Below, in pieces: positions 8,787 through 17,104 of a stretch of DNA of 53,604 nt. Positions within the stretch are counted from its first letter, which is position 1. Every line of letters starts with the position of its first letter. A program made the position numbers and the translations under genes. Where the stretch lies: the NCBI GenBank assembly GCA_903851035.1, contig CAINND010000002.1:1-53604 (forward strand), read 5' to 3'. This DNA comes from an uncultured Acidobacteriota bacterium (GTDB lineage: Bacteria > Acidobacteriota > Terriglobia > Terriglobales > Acidobacteriaceae). The notes beneath the pieces are model-generated. The model saw only the letters and a program-made list of their open reading frames with translations. It searched no databases and was not told the DNA's origin.

Positions 8787-9062
8787 ATGATGAAACGGTT
8801 GGCTGCTGTTCTGCTGCTCGGTATGTTTTCGTTGAGTGGCCTCGCCTTCGCCGGCGTTCCCTGCGAGGAAGTGAAGGCCGATATCGCCAAGAAAATTGAG
8901 GCCAATGGCGTAAAGGCCTACACCCTGGAAGTCGTCGCCAAGGATAAGGAAGCCGAAGGCAAAGTTGTCGGCACCTGCGGCGGCGGAGCCAGCAAGATTG
9001 TTTACACCCGCGGCGCCGCCAAGGCTGAAAAGCCAGCCGCAAAAGCCCCCGAGAAGAAGTAG
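8787..9062 (+). CDS. DUF1161 domain secreted protein
   Basis: A 91-residue protein with a clear Sec signal peptide (MMKRLAAVLLLGMFSLSGLAFA). The mature part starts GVPCEEVKADIAKKIEANGV and contains GKVVGTCGGG...KIVYTRG, the pattern of DUF1161 periplasmic proteins with two conserved cysteines. The tail is Ala/Lys/Pro-rich (AKAEKPAAKAPEKK). The ATG at 8787 follows CAGGAGAGAGC, a good ribosome binding site; the next codon is also ATG. Function of the family is unknown. The gene is monocistronic and is followed by a terminator. Confidence 0.8.
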   Translation: MMKRLAAVLLLGMFSLSGLAFAGVPCEEVKADIAKKIEANGVKAYTLEVVAKDKEAEGKVVGTCGGGASKIVYTRGAAKAEKPAAKAPEKK

Positions 9063-9105
9063 CCTCCGCCTCTCCTTCCACCGGAGAGTGCATTGGCTGC
9101 AACCA

Positions 9106-9158
9106 TGCAGCGAGGAAGCGCGCGTCTCATCGCCACTTCCTCGCTGCACTCGCTTTTT
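9106..9158 (+). terminator. rho-independent terminator after the DUF1161 gene
   Basis: TGCAGCGAGGAAG at 9106-9118 pairs perfectly with CTTCCTCGCTGCA at 9136-9148 (13 bp, 17-base loop). TTTTT follows at 9154-9158. Confidence 0.75.
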
Positions 9159-9349
9159 ATGTGGGACGCGCCCTCGGCCCCGCCACATCCGCGCCTGCCC
9201 GCACTCATCGCCTTTTCTGACGGCATTAGTTTTCACGATTGGCATTGACAATTTCGCCGCCGATGGCAGAGCATCGAAGGTAGATAAAGCGGTCGTGCCG
9301 GCCGGTTTTCATATCCCAATCAAGGTTAGATCCCCAGAAGGAGCCTCCT

Positions 9350-10366
9350 TTGGCCACTATCTTTTACGCGAAAGACGCTCATCCCGAGGCGTTGCAGGGC
9401 AAGACCATCGCCGTCTTCGGCTATGGCAGCCAGGGCCAGGCCCAGGCCTTGAATCTGCGCGAGAGCGGATTCAACGTCATCATCGGACTGGACCCGACAC
9501 GCCCCACCGCCAAGCGCGCCCAGGAAGAAGGCTTTGAAGTTGTGCCCGTGGCCGAGGCGGCCAAGCGCGCCGACTATTTGCAGATTCTGACGCCGGATGA
9601 GACCCAGGGCGATATGTACGAAGAGTCGATCAAGCCGCATCTGACGAAGGGCAAAGCACTTGCCTTCTCGCACGGCTTCGCCATTACCTTCAAAACCATC
9701 GTGCCTCCGCCAGACGTGGATGTGATCATGATTGCGCCCAAGGGACCGGGCCATTTGGTGCGCCGCCAGTACACGGAAGGCCGTGGTGTGCCGGCACTTA
9801 TCGCCATTCACCAGGACGCCAGCGGCAAGGCTCACGAGCTGGGTTTGGCCTATGCCTACGGCATTGGAGCCACCAGGGCCGGTGTATTGCAGACCACCTT
9901 CAAGGAAGAAGCCGAGAGCGATTTGTTCGGCGAGCAGACAGTGCTGTGCGGCGGTCTCAGCTCGTTGATTAAAAAGGGCTTCGAGACCCTGGTGGAAGCC
10001 GGATACCAGCCGGAAATCGCCTACTTCGAGTGCTGCCACGAGGTCAAATTGATTGTGGATTTGATTTATGAAGGCGGCCTGGAGCGCATGCGCTACTCGA
10101 TTTCCAACACGGCCGAGTACGGCGATCTTACTCGTGCAGAAGTAGTTGTGGGCGATGAGACGAAAACGGCGATGAAGAAAGTGCTGAAGCAGATCCAGGA
10201 CGGCGACTTTGCCCGCGAGTGGATTGCCGAGCACAAGAGCGGCAACAAGAACTTCAACGCATTGAGAGCAAAGGAGAACGCTCACCAGATTGAGAAGGTT
10301 GGCAAGGAGCTGCGCAGCATGATGGACTGGCTTCCGGACGCAACCAAGAGCACGGTGAAGAAGTAA
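9350..10366 (+). CDS. ilvC: ketol-acid reductoisomerase (NADP+)
   Basis: Second common step of valine, leucine and isoleucine synthesis: isomerises and reduces acetolactate or acetohydroxybutyrate to the dihydroxy acid, using NADPH and Mg2+. The N-terminal Rossmann motif is [13 protein letters not shown]. The knotted C-terminal domain holds the metal and catalytic residues in DLFGEQTVL and [17 protein letters not shown], and SISNTAEYG. At 338 residues it is the short class I form. The start is TTG at 9350 after AGAAGGAG with 6-base spacing. A TTGACA hexamer at 9245 could be a -35 element, but no convincing -10 is seen. No other ilv/leu genes are adjacent. Confidence 0.97.
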   Translation: MATIFYAKDAHPEALQGKTIAVFGYGSQGQAQALNLRESGFNVIIGLDPTRPTAKRAQEEGFEVVPVAEAAKRADYLQILTPDETQGDMYEESIKPHLTKGKALAFSHGFAITFKTIVPPPDVDVIMIAPKGPGHLVRRQYTEGRGVPALIAIHQDASGKAHELGLAYAYGIGATRAGVLQTTFKEEAESDLFGEQTVLCGGLSSLIKKGFETLVEAGYQPEIAYFECCHEVKLIVDLIYEGGLERMRYSISNTAEYGDLTRAEVVVGDETKTAMKKVLKQIQDGDFAREWIAEHKSGNKNFNALRAKENAHQIEKVGKELRSMMDWLPDATKSTVKK

Positions 10367-10392
10367 GGCTCTTAAAGCAGAAACAAGTTAAG

Positions 10393-10424
10393 CCGCGCAT
10401 TCCCAAGGGGATGCGCGGTTTTTT
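10393..10424 (+). terminator. rho-independent terminator of ilvC
   Basis: CCGCGCAT at 10393-10400 pairs with ATGCGCGG at 10411-10418, followed by six T. Confidence 0.9.
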
Positions 10425-10727
10425 GTGCGCGGAATTCGATGATGGCGAATTTGCGCGCGCACGGTGGGTTTTTGCGTGAGTTTTTTGCGTGGTGGGGCGG
10501 ACGGAGGGGCCGTCGAGGGTGCAAATTGCGCGCGGGCGGGCAATTATTGCTTCAAAGACTGTGTGCCGCGACAGGGTTTGAAGGCGTTTGGCTTGAGTCG
10601 GGGCTTCGCTGGCCTTTTTGGTGAGAAAACCTGCACGGGAAACAGGAAAAATCTGAAGTCGGCGCGATTAAGGGGGCAGAGGGGAGATTCTCTGCGAAAA
10701 CTGGTAATTGGGGCAGGGTTTGGAGTG

Positions 10728-10763
10728 CCCACACAAGCCAACAGAGGGCTTGTATGGGCCACA
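10728..10763. repeat. hairpin repeat of the CCCAC...ATGGG family
   Basis: CCCACACAAGCC and GGCTTGTATGGG flank a short loop; the only unpaired position is the C:A pair seen in other copies. The remainder of 10425-10823 holds no convincing gene. The copy sits just upstream of the low-GC gene at 10824. Confidence 0.6.
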
Positions 10764-10823
10764 CTACGAACAGATAATGAATCAAAGAAGATTTTCTAAG
10801 TTAAGGCGAGGAGAAGCTGACCG

Positions 10824-11339
10824 ATGAATATTGAACAAATCAAAACACTACTTGAAATTGGTTATTATTCAGCAGGTATTGTGATTTGCATAGTTTCGAT
10901 CATTGGCCTCAATCAATTAAATCTTTTGAAACACGATATATTAATTCGCAATCAGCGTGCTGCTGCTGAGAAAGCTATTGAATACAATGTACGGTTTACC
11001 ACTATTTGTATTCCGCTCATTAATGCTTGGGACAAATGGCGTATCGACAATCAAATCCCGTCTTATTCCGGCTCTATTGGTAAATTTTCTTTTGATGAAC
11101 TCACCATAGAACAAAAGAAAACTACTTTGAACCGAGTCCATTCAGAAACATGGACACCTGTTTTTAATGAGCTCGGAGTTATCGCTGACGCATTTCTATC
11201 TGGTGTCGCGGATGAGAAAATTGGTTTCCAAAGTTTTGGTATTTGTTATTGCAAGACGATTGAATCGATGTACGACACACTTTGTTTTGCATATTCAGAT
11301 GAGGTACTACCTGAACTTCCCGTGACACCCCTACAATAA
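10824..11339 (+). CDS. hypothetical membrane-anchored protein, apparent C-terminal frameshift
   Basis: 171 residues as read. One N-terminal membrane helix (about residues 10-32, YYSAGIVICIVSIIGL) is followed by a soluble, helical region starting RNQRAAAEKAIEYNVRF. The outline resembles small DUF4760-type membrane proteins, but I am not certain of the family. Base composition is strikingly AT-rich against its surroundings and codon use differs (ATT, AAT, TTT), indicating recent transfer. The frame stops at 11339 right after a CCCC run at 11328-11331; one more C would join it to an open, charged frame to 11497. This is either a real frameshift or a sequencing error. Flanked by intergenic repeats. 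Confidence 0.6.
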   Translation: MNIEQIKTLLEIGYYSAGIVICIVSIIGLNQLNLLKHDILIRNQRAAAEKAIEYNVRFTTICIPLINAWDKWRIDNQIPSYSGSIGKFSFDELTIEQKKTTLNRVHSETWTPVFNELGVIADAFLSGVADEKIGFQSFGICYCKTIESMYDTLCFAYSDEVLPELPVTPLQ

Positions 11340-11497
11340 GAAGTCTCTATAATTTATGGGCACCTCGGATCAAAGCCAATAAACTTCGAATTCAAGAAAG
11401 AACGGCACATGAAAATCTATTATCTCGTCAAAAAGAGAAGGATGCCGCACTAGAAGACTTGAAGTCCCGCCCCCCGATTAAACCGATTGGCACATGA
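11340..11497 (+). pseudogene. frameshifted C-terminal continuation of the 10824 gene
   Basis: In the frame reached by adding one C at 11328-11331, the sequence continues SLYNLWAPRIKANKLRIQER and then a Lys/Glu-rich helix, ending KPIGT before TGA at 11495. Composition matches the upstream part. It has no start codon or ribosome binding site of its own. Confidence 0.5.
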
Positions 11498-11682
11498 ATA
11501 ACTAGAACCCTCCGCCTTACTTTCTCCTTTTCAGCTTTCACACCCGGCTATATCTATCTTGATAAGTACCGATAGGGTTTTCGATACTTATCAAGTGGCC
11601 GGGAGTTGGCATTGTGTCACCTCTAAGGAAATAATTTACTTGGTTCCCCTTCAACTGCTCATCTCTACACGGTCCACTTGCT

Positions 11683-12331
11683 TCCCACCTTAGCCGCGAC
11701 AGCGGCGGCGAAGGTGGGGCACCCGTCTTCACTCTGATATTAGGGGTTCTTCGACTGCGGAGGCGCTCGGCGCGCCTCCTACGCTCAGGATGACAGTGTG
11801 TAGCTTCTTGGTTGGTGACCTGGGGCGGAGCGGATGGTGTCTGCCGCGCGGGGTTCCTTCGGCTACGCTTCAGGATGACACTGCAGAAACAAGAGCAAGA
11901 ACAAGGACAAAATCAAAAGCAAAACCAAGAGCAAAGGCAAAAACAAAATCAAGAACCACTTCCCCACCCTAGCAACAACGGCTAGAGTGGGGCACCCAAG
12001 AGTGCAACAACAAATCCAAAGACAACTACCCCACCCTCCGCCAAAGGACGGCGGAAGGATGGGGCACCCGCTTGTGTGGAGCACTCGCTAACGTGGACTC
12101 CGCGTTTCCCACGTTTGGCCAAGGACGGGCCTGACATAGGGCACCAGACTTTTCTGGTTGTTTGATCGAGGGGCACATGCAACTGCAACTGCAACTACAA
12201 ACTCAAGATCCACTACCCCACCCTCCGCCAAAGGAGGGCGGAAGGATGGGGCACCGCTTGTGTGGGGTACCCGCTAACGTGGAGCGCGCGCTTCCCACGT
12301 TTGGCCAAGGACGGGCCAGACATAGGGCACC
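11683..12331. repeat. dense intergenic repeat field
   Basis: The 11498-12359 interval has no gene that I can support. It contains hairpins at 11683-11724, 11962-11997, 12029-12070, 12108-12145, 12215-12256 and 12294-12331. TCCTTCGACT/AGGATGACA-type elements lie at 11743-11796 and (degenerate) 11848-11881. CAANNN hexamer tracts lie at 11885-11956 and 12178-12210. Segment 12029-12145 and segment 12215-12331 are similar to each other in order and sequence, so part of the field is a local duplication. The tracts give spurious low-complexity reading frames (for example near 11790-11972). Confidence 0.8.
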
Positions 12332-12359
12332 AACTAAGATGGGGTCAACTTGCTGCGGA

Positions 12360-12533
12360 TTACTCCGCGGAGGTGGCGGCTTGCGAGGGAGCGTTGCCGC
12401 GAAGGTAGGCGATGGCCACTCCCACGGCCGTGCCCGCGAACATACCGATGATGGAATGGTGGTTGCAGAGCGCTCCGATGGCGGCGCCGATGTTGAATGA
12501 AACAGCCACCCAGAAGATATATCGCTTGAGCAT
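12360..12533 (-). CDS. small two-helix membrane protein with glycine-zipper character
   Basis: 57 residues: MLKRYIFWVAVSFNIGAAIG, then a His-His turn (CNHHS) and a second hydrophobic, Gly-rich stretch (IIGMFAGTAVGVAIAYL), ending in a short polar tail. Small-xxx-small spacing (G..A..G) suggests packed helices. ATG at 12533 is preceded by GAGG. It is divergent from the fumarase gene. Family and function not recognised. Confidence 0.55.
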   Translation of the reverse strand: MLKRYIFWVAVSFNIGAAIGALCNHHSIIGMFAGTAVGVAIAYLRGNAPSQAATSAE

Positions 12534-12685
12534 CGGGGAATCCTCGTTGATTTTCCATAGTAACGCAAGAGGGCCGCTGGGGAGGAGCCGGAAAGTGCCG
12601 GCTGTGGGCGAAAGCTGTGGCCTGCGGCGGGCGGTTTGCAGGATAATAGTCAGTTGTTTTGACACCTCAGAGGGAAAAGGCACTC

Positions 12686-14200
12686 ATGACGATTATTAAG
12701 CAGGAAGACCTCATCCAGAGCATTGCCGACGCGTTGCAGTTCATCAGCTACTACCATCCGGTGGATTTCATCAAGAGTCTGGCGGCGGCCTACGAGCGCG
12801 AGCAGGCTCCGGCGGCGCGCGACGCCATTGCGCAGTTGCTGATCAACAGCCGGATGTGCGCCGAGGGGCATCGTCCCATTTGCCAGGACACGGGGATCGT
12901 AAGCGTGTTTTTGAAGATTGGGCGCGAGGTGCACTTTGAGGGTGCGCTGCCGCTGGAAGAGATGGTGAACGAGGGCGTGCGGCGGGCCTACCTGCTGCCG
13001 GAGAACAAGCTGCGGGCCAGCGTGCTGAGCGATCCGGCGGGGGCGCGGAAGAACACCAGGGACAACACTCCGGCGGTGCTGAATGTGAGCATTGTAGAGG
13101 GCGACAAGCTGGACGTGATTGTTGCGGCGAAGGGCGGCGGGAGCGAGGCGAAGAGCAAGTTCGCCATGCTGAACCCGAGCGACAGCATTGTGGAGTGGGT
13201 GCTGAAGACGGTGCCGACGATGGGCGCGGGATGGTGTCCGCCGGGAATGCTGGGCATTGGCATTGGCGGCACGGCGGAAAAAGCCATGCTGCTGGCCAAG
13301 GAATCGCTGATGGACCCGATTGACATACAGGCGTTGCAGGCGCGCGGAGCAAAGAACCGCGCGGAAGAGCTGCGGCTGGAGTTGTACGAAAAGGTGAACG
13401 CGCTGGGCATTGGCGCGCAGGGGTTGGGCGGGCTGACCACGGTGCTGGATGTGAAGGTGAAGGACTATCCGACGCACGCGGCGAACCTGCCGGTGGCGAT
13501 GATTCCGAATTGCGCGGCGACCAGGCACGCTCACTTTGTGCTGGATGGCACGGGGCCGGTGGCGCTGAAGCCTCCATCACTGGAGGATTGGCCGAAGCTG
13601 ACGTACAGTCCGCAGAACGCGCGGCGGGTGAACCTGGACACGGTGACGCGCGAGGATGTGCAGACGTGGAAGCCGGGCGAGGTGATCCTGCTGAATGGAC
13701 GGCTGCTGACGGGACGCGACGCGGCTCACAAGCGCATGACCGACATGCTGAACCGGGGCGAAAAGCTTCCGGTGGACTTTACGAATCGGTTCATCTACTA
13801 CGTGGGGCCGGTGGACCCGGTGCGCGAAGAGGTGATGGGGCCGGCGGGTCCGACAACGGCGACACGCATGGATAAATTTACGCGTCAGATGCTGGAGCAG
13901 ACCGGGTTGCTGGGCATGGTGGGCAAGGCGGAGCGCGGTCCGGTGGCGATTGAGGCCATCAAGGACAACAAGGCCGTGTATCTGATGGCCGTGGGCGGCG
14001 CGGCATACCTGGTGGCAAAGGCGATTAAGAAATCTCGCGTGCTGGCCTTTGAGGACCTGGGCATGGAAGCCATCTACGAGTTTACGGTGGAGGATATGCC
14101 GGTGACGGTGGCGGTGGATTCCAAGGGAACGAGCGTGCACCAGACGGGTCCCGCGGAGTGGCAGGCGAAGATTGTGCAGATTGAGAAGGCGAAGAAGTAA
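12686..14200 (+). CDS. fumA: fumarate hydratase, class I (iron-sulfur)
   Basis: Converts fumarate to malate in the TCA cycle using an oxygen-sensitive [4Fe-4S] cluster. At 504 residues it is the fused alpha+beta form. Cluster cysteines are visible in CQDTG (about residue 73), GWCPPGMLGIGIGG (about 185) and PNCAATRHAHF (about 280). The beta part begins near PPSLEDWPKL and carries GEVILLNGRLLTGRDAAHKR and YYVGPVDP. The start at 12686 (MTIIKQEDL) follows AAGG with 5-base spacing and is preferred over an in-frame start at 12659. Monocistronic. A related tartrate dehydratase activity cannot be excluded. Confidence 0.93.
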   Translation: MTIIKQEDLIQSIADALQFISYYHPVDFIKSLAAAYEREQAPAARDAIAQLLINSRMCAEGHRPICQDTGIVSVFLKIGREVHFEGALPLEEMVNEGVRRAYLLPENKLRASVLSDPAGARKNTRDNTPAVLNVSIVEGDKLDVIVAAKGGGSEAKSKFAMLNPSDSIVEWVLKTVPTMGAGWCPPGMLGIGIGGTAEKAMLLAKESLMDPIDIQALQARGAKNRAEELRLELYEKVNALGIGAQGLGGLTTVLDVKVKDYPTHAANLPVAMIPNCAATRHAHFVLDGTGPVALKPPSLEDWPKLTYSPQNARRVNLDTVTREDVQTWKPGEVILLNGRLLTGRDAAHKRMTDMLNRGEKLPVDFTNRFIYYVGPVDPVREEVMGPAGPTTATRMDKFTRQMLEQTGLLGMVGKAERGPVAIEAIKDNKAVYLMAVGGAAYLVAKAIKKSRVLAFEDLGMEAIYEFTVEDMPVTVAVDSKGTSVHQTGPAEWQAKIVQIEKAKK

Positions 14201-14241
14201 GCTGCCTGCACTGAGTTGGGCGACGTTAGCAAAGTCAACTG

Positions 14242-14277
14242 CCCCACCCTAGCAACAACGGCTAGGATGGGGCACCC
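14242..14277. repeat. hairpin repeat (CCTAGC/GCTAGG type)
   Basis: CCCCACCCTAGC and GCTAGGATGGGG around a short loop, followed by CACCC. Immediately precedes the first 166-bp direct repeat. Confidence 0.75.
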
Positions 14278-14280
14278 ACA

Positions 14281-14446
14281 CCCGAGCTTCACTCTGGGAC
14301 AAGGGGTCCTTCGACTGCGGAGGCGCGGGGCGCGCCTCCTACGCTCAGGATGACAGTTCAAAAACAAGAGCAACATCAATAGCAAGAGCAAGTACAAGAG
14401 CAAAATCAAAGTCAACTACCCCACCCTAGCAACAACGGCTAGGATG
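14281..14446. repeat. 166-bp direct repeat, copy 1
   Basis: Composite repeat: CTTCACTCTGGGACAA spacer, TCCTTCGACT...AGGATGACAG element (14303-14356), CAANNN hexamer tract (14360-14417) and hairpin (14418-14453). It differs from copy 2 (15120-15285) at 6 of 166 positions. The two copies bracket the SnoaL-like gene. Confidence 0.9.
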
Positions 14447-14465
14447 AGAACCCGGCAGGGTAAGG

Positions 14466-15107
14466 ATGATGAAGATGTCGCGCCTGAAGTCAGCCATACG
14501 TGCAGTCCTTCTGACGCTGCTCATCTCTACAACCTTTGTTGCAGCGCAGTGGAGCATGGCGGCGGTGCCCACGCAAATACCGGCCGCAGCGGCACAGCCA
14601 CTTGCGGAGCGGAATCGCGCGGTCGCGCTGCGCGTGTTCGATGAGTTATTCAACCAGCGACGTCCCGAGGTGGCCGCAGAGATTTACGCGCCGAACTTCC
14701 GCAATCATGGGCTGCACAAAGATGCCACGCTCGAAGTGGATCAAGGCTGGGCGCGCGGTGAGCTGCATGCCTTCCCCGATTTGCACATGACGGTGTTGAT
14801 GACGGTGGCTGAGGGCGATTTAGTCACCATACTTTGGGTATTCAAAGGCACGCACGCGCGGAGCGGATACGGCAGCTTTCCCCCGACGGGCGCGGTGATG
14901 GAGTTCCGCGGGATAACGATCTTCCGCATTGTGGACGGTCGCATTGTGGATGAGTGGACGACCTTCAATCAAATGAGCGCTTATTCACAGGCCTTTCAGC
15001 ATCTGCGCTGGTGGATACTGGCCGCCGTGTGCCTGTTCCTGCTGGGGTGGATGTATGTAGGGCATGTCGTCTTCAGGTGGATTGTGCGCACTCGACTTCA
15101 TAGTTAG
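14466..15107 (+). CDS. SnoaL-like (NTF2-fold) ester cyclase-type protein, membrane-anchored at both ends
   Basis: 213 residues. A signal peptide or anchor (residues 8-33) is followed by a SnoaL-like domain: NRAVALRVFDELFNQRRPEV, YAPNFRNHG, FPDLHMTVLMTVAEGDLVTI, GITIFRIVDGRIVDEW. A C-terminal membrane helix (WWILAAVCLFLLGWMYVGHVVF) is unusual for this normally soluble fold. Family members include polyketide cyclases and many uncharacterised proteins; no substrate can be named. The gene is bracketed by near-identical 166-bp direct repeats. The ATG at 14466 may be replaced by the second ATG (14469). Confidence 0.75.
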   Translation: MMKMSRLKSAIRAVLLTLLISTTFVAAQWSMAAVPTQIPAAAAQPLAERNRAVALRVFDELFNQRRPEVAAEIYAPNFRNHGLHKDATLEVDQGWARGELHAFPDLHMTVLMTVAEGDLVTILWVFKGTHARSGYGSFPPTGAVMEFRGITIFRIVDGRIVDEWTTFNQMSAYSQAFQHLRWWILAAVCLFLLGWMYVGHVVFRWIVRTRLHS

Positions 15108-15119
15108 TACTGCCAACTA

Positions 15120-15285
15120 CCCGAGCTTCACTCTGGGACAAGGGGTCCTTCGACTGCGGAGGCGCTGGCCGCGCCTCCTACGCTCAGGATGACAGGTCAA
15201 ATACAAGAGCAAAATCAATAGCAAGAGCAAGTACAAGAACAAAATCAAAGTCAACTACCCCACCCTAGCAACAACGGCTAGGATG
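15120..15285. repeat. 166-bp direct repeat, copy 2
   Basis: Same order of modules as copy 1: element at 15142-15195, hexamer tract about 15199-15256, hairpin from 15258 to 15293. Two of the six differences fall in the loop-side bases of the GGAGGCG...CGCCTCC stem. Confidence 0.9.
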
Positions 15286-15322
15286 GGGCACCCGAGCCAT
15301 TTTTCTTCAACTTGATTCAGTT

Positions 15323-15362
15323 TCCCACCTCTGGCCAAAGGAGGGCCAGAGATGGGGCACCC
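15323..15362. repeat. hairpin repeat (CTCTGGCC/GGCCAGAG type)
   Basis: CCCACCTCTGGCC and GGCCAGAGATGGGG flank an AAAGGAG-type loop, then CACCC. The inner stem differs from the CCTAGC type 30 bases upstream, but the outer ends are the same. It lies 12 bases beyond the motB stop. Confidence 0.75.
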
Positions 15363-15373
15363 GCGCTTAGGAA

Positions 15374-16225
15374 TTAATGATGCTCGGCGGCAGTGGGCTT
15401 GGATTCAGCGGCCGATCGCCCTGCACTTCCTACACCCTTGGTGTCGGATTTTGATTCCCCACCGTTAGCCGCGCTCTCTTTTTCGGCCTTGTCGTCCATG
15501 GCGCTGGTGGGTGCGATGTACTGCACGATGACGGTGATGCGGCGGTTGGCTGGGTCGTCCGGGGTGGTGTGCTCGCGGGGGCTTTGGTCGGCGAAGCCGC
15601 GCACCTGGCTGAGCTGGCCCTCGTGCAGGCCGCTGCTTTGCATGATGCGGCGGGCGGTGTTGCTGCGGTCCACGCTGAGTTCCCAATTGCTGTAGCCGCT
15701 TTGGCCTCCGGAGTAGGGCTTGCTGTCGGTGTGGCCCTCGATGCTGACGTGGTTTGGCATGGTGCCAAGTTCCTTGGCGAGGGCCTCCAGCAGCTCCTTG
15801 CAATCGAGGCTGGGGCGGGCGGAGCCGAGTTCGAAGAAGGTTCCCTTTTCGCCTTCGGTGAGCTCGATGCGGAGGCCTTCGGCGGTGATGGTCATCTCGA
15901 TGTGACTCTTGATTTTTTCAAAGTCAGGCAGGGCCTTAATCTGTTTTTCCAGCGCCTCCTTGATTTTGCTCATGTCCTCCTTGGTGAGGGAGAGGTTTTG
16001 TCCGGCGCCGCGCATGGTGCTGCCCACCATTTTGGAGTTGCCGCTGGGGTCCTTGAAGTATCCGCCGACGGCCTCCTGCACCTGCTTGCTGGTGTTGAGC
16101 AGCCAGAGGACGATGAAGAGCGCCATCATGGCGGTGACGAAGTCTGCATAGGCCACCTTCCACGCGCCGCCGTGGTGGCCGCCGTGTCCGCTGACCTTTT
16201 TGATGATGATGGGCGGGGTGGGCAC
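15374..16225 (-). CDS. motB: flagellar motor stator protein MotB
   Basis: Peptidoglycan-anchored stator subunit. After a His/Gly-rich start, the single membrane helix carries the proton-binding aspartate, Asp28, in YADFVTAMMALFIVLWLL. The plug/linker is followed by the OmpA-like peptidoglycan-binding domain with VSIEGHTDSKPY and LSVDRSNTARR. A 45-residue Ser/Lys/Glu-rich tail is extra. The start is GTG, sharing one base with the motA stop (TAGTG), so the two are translationally coupled. No other flagellar genes lie in the window. A non-flagellar MotB-like stator is possible, though both proteins look like orthodox motor subunits. Confidence 0.93.
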   Translation of the reverse strand: MPTPPIIIKKVSGHGGHHGGAWKVAYADFVTAMMALFIVLWLLNTSKQVQEAVGGYFKDPSGNSKMVGSTMRGAGQNLSLTKEDMSKIKEALEKQIKALPDFEKIKSHIEMTITAEGLRIELTEGEKGTFFELGSARPSLDCKELLEALAKELGTMPNHVSIEGHTDSKPYSGGQSGYSNWELSVDRSNTARRIMQSSGLHEGQLSQVRGFADQSPREHTTPDDPANRRITVIVQYIAPTSAMDDKAEKESAANGGESKSDTKGVGSAGRSAAESKPTAAEHH

Positions 16226-17100
16226 TACTGGCCTCCGGCGGGCGCGGCACCGCCATTTTTGCAGCTTTTTTCCATCTCGTTAAAGCCGGGGCGGACGTTG
16301 GCGGGGATGGCGCGGCGGCCGAACTCGAGGGCCTGGATGGGCGCGGCTCCCTTGATGAAGCTGATGAGCACGACGCGCAGGACGTAGACGAAGGCGTGCT
16401 CGTCCTCTCCGATTTTTGCCATGCTGGCCGCCAGCGGGCCGACGAAGCCATAGCACAAGAGAATGCCGAGGAAGGTTCCGACCAGTGCGGCGGCGACCTT
16501 GTGACCGATCTCCTCCGGCGGGCCGCCGAGGGAGCCCATGGTGATGACCACGCCGAGGACGGCGGCGACAATGCCGAGGCCGGGAAGCGAATCCGCCATG
16601 GTGCTGAGAGCAGTGATGGGCGCGGAGGCTCCGCGGTGCGAGACCTCCATGTCGAGATCCATCATCTGGTCGAGATCGAAGGGATCGATGCCGCCGGTGA
16701 CGGCCATGCGGAGGGTGTCGCAGACGAAGTCACGCAGGTGATGGTCCTTGAGAAACTTGGGGTATTTGCTGAAGACGGGGCTTTTGTCGGGCTCCTCGAT
16801 GTCGTTTTCAATGGCGAGCAGGCCATCCTTGCGGGCCTTGTTGAGAATCTCGTAGCACATCTTGAGAGTTTCCAGGTAATAGGCCTTGGTGAAAGGCGAG
16901 CCCTTGAGGGCGCCGAGGATGCCGGCGATGATCTTTTTGATGACGTGCAGGGGGTTGCCCACCAGCACGGTGCCGAGGGCCGAGCCTCCGATGATGATGA
17001 GTTCGGCGGGCTGGATGAGGACCTTGATGTTGCCGTGCTCCATGAGGTAACCGCCGACGATGGAGCCGAGAACGACAAGGAAGCCGATGATGATGAACAT
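16225..17100 (-). CDS. motA: flagellar motor stator protein MotA
   Basis: Proton-channel stator subunit working with MotB in the inner membrane. 291 residues, normal for the family. Helices 1-2 are at about 1-20 and 30-55 (MFIIIGFLVVLGSIVGGYLM; AELIIIGGSALGTVLVGNP). The cytoplasmic loop has the family's charged residues (RDFVCDTLRMAVTGGIDP). Helices 3-4 are in SLPGLGIVAAVLGVVITMGSL and VAAALVGTFLGILLCYGFVGP, including the conserved Pro residues. Start ATG at 17100. The PAS/GGDEF-like gene ends 4 bases upstream, so all three genes appear to form one operon. Confidence 0.93.
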   Translation of the reverse strand: MFIIIGFLVVLGSIVGGYLMEHGNIKVLIQPAELIIIGGSALGTVLVGNPLHVIKKIIAGILGALKGSPFTKAYYLETLKMCYEILNKARKDGLLAIENDIEEPDKSPVFSKYPKFLKDHHLRDFVCDTLRMAVTGGIDPFDLDQMMDLDMEVSHRGASAPITALSTMADSLPGLGIVAAVLGVVITMGSLGGPPEEIGHKVAAALVGTFLGILLCYGFVGPLAASMAKIGEDEHAFVYVLRVVLISFIKGAAPIQALEFGRRAIPANVRPGFNEMEKSCKNGGAAPAGGQ

Positions 17101-17104
17101 GGGG

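Noticed and set aside
10464-10799. Plus-strand 111-residue frame after the ilvC terminator
   Set aside because: Composition (Gly/Arg/Cys) looks like noise, no ribosome binding site, and it runs through a hairpin repeat.
11790-11972. Plus-strand reading frame rich in Arg/Thr/Lys (RTRTKSKAKPRAK...)
   Set aside because: It is the translation of a CAANNN hexamer tract and repeat element; the tract is shared with other non-coding places.
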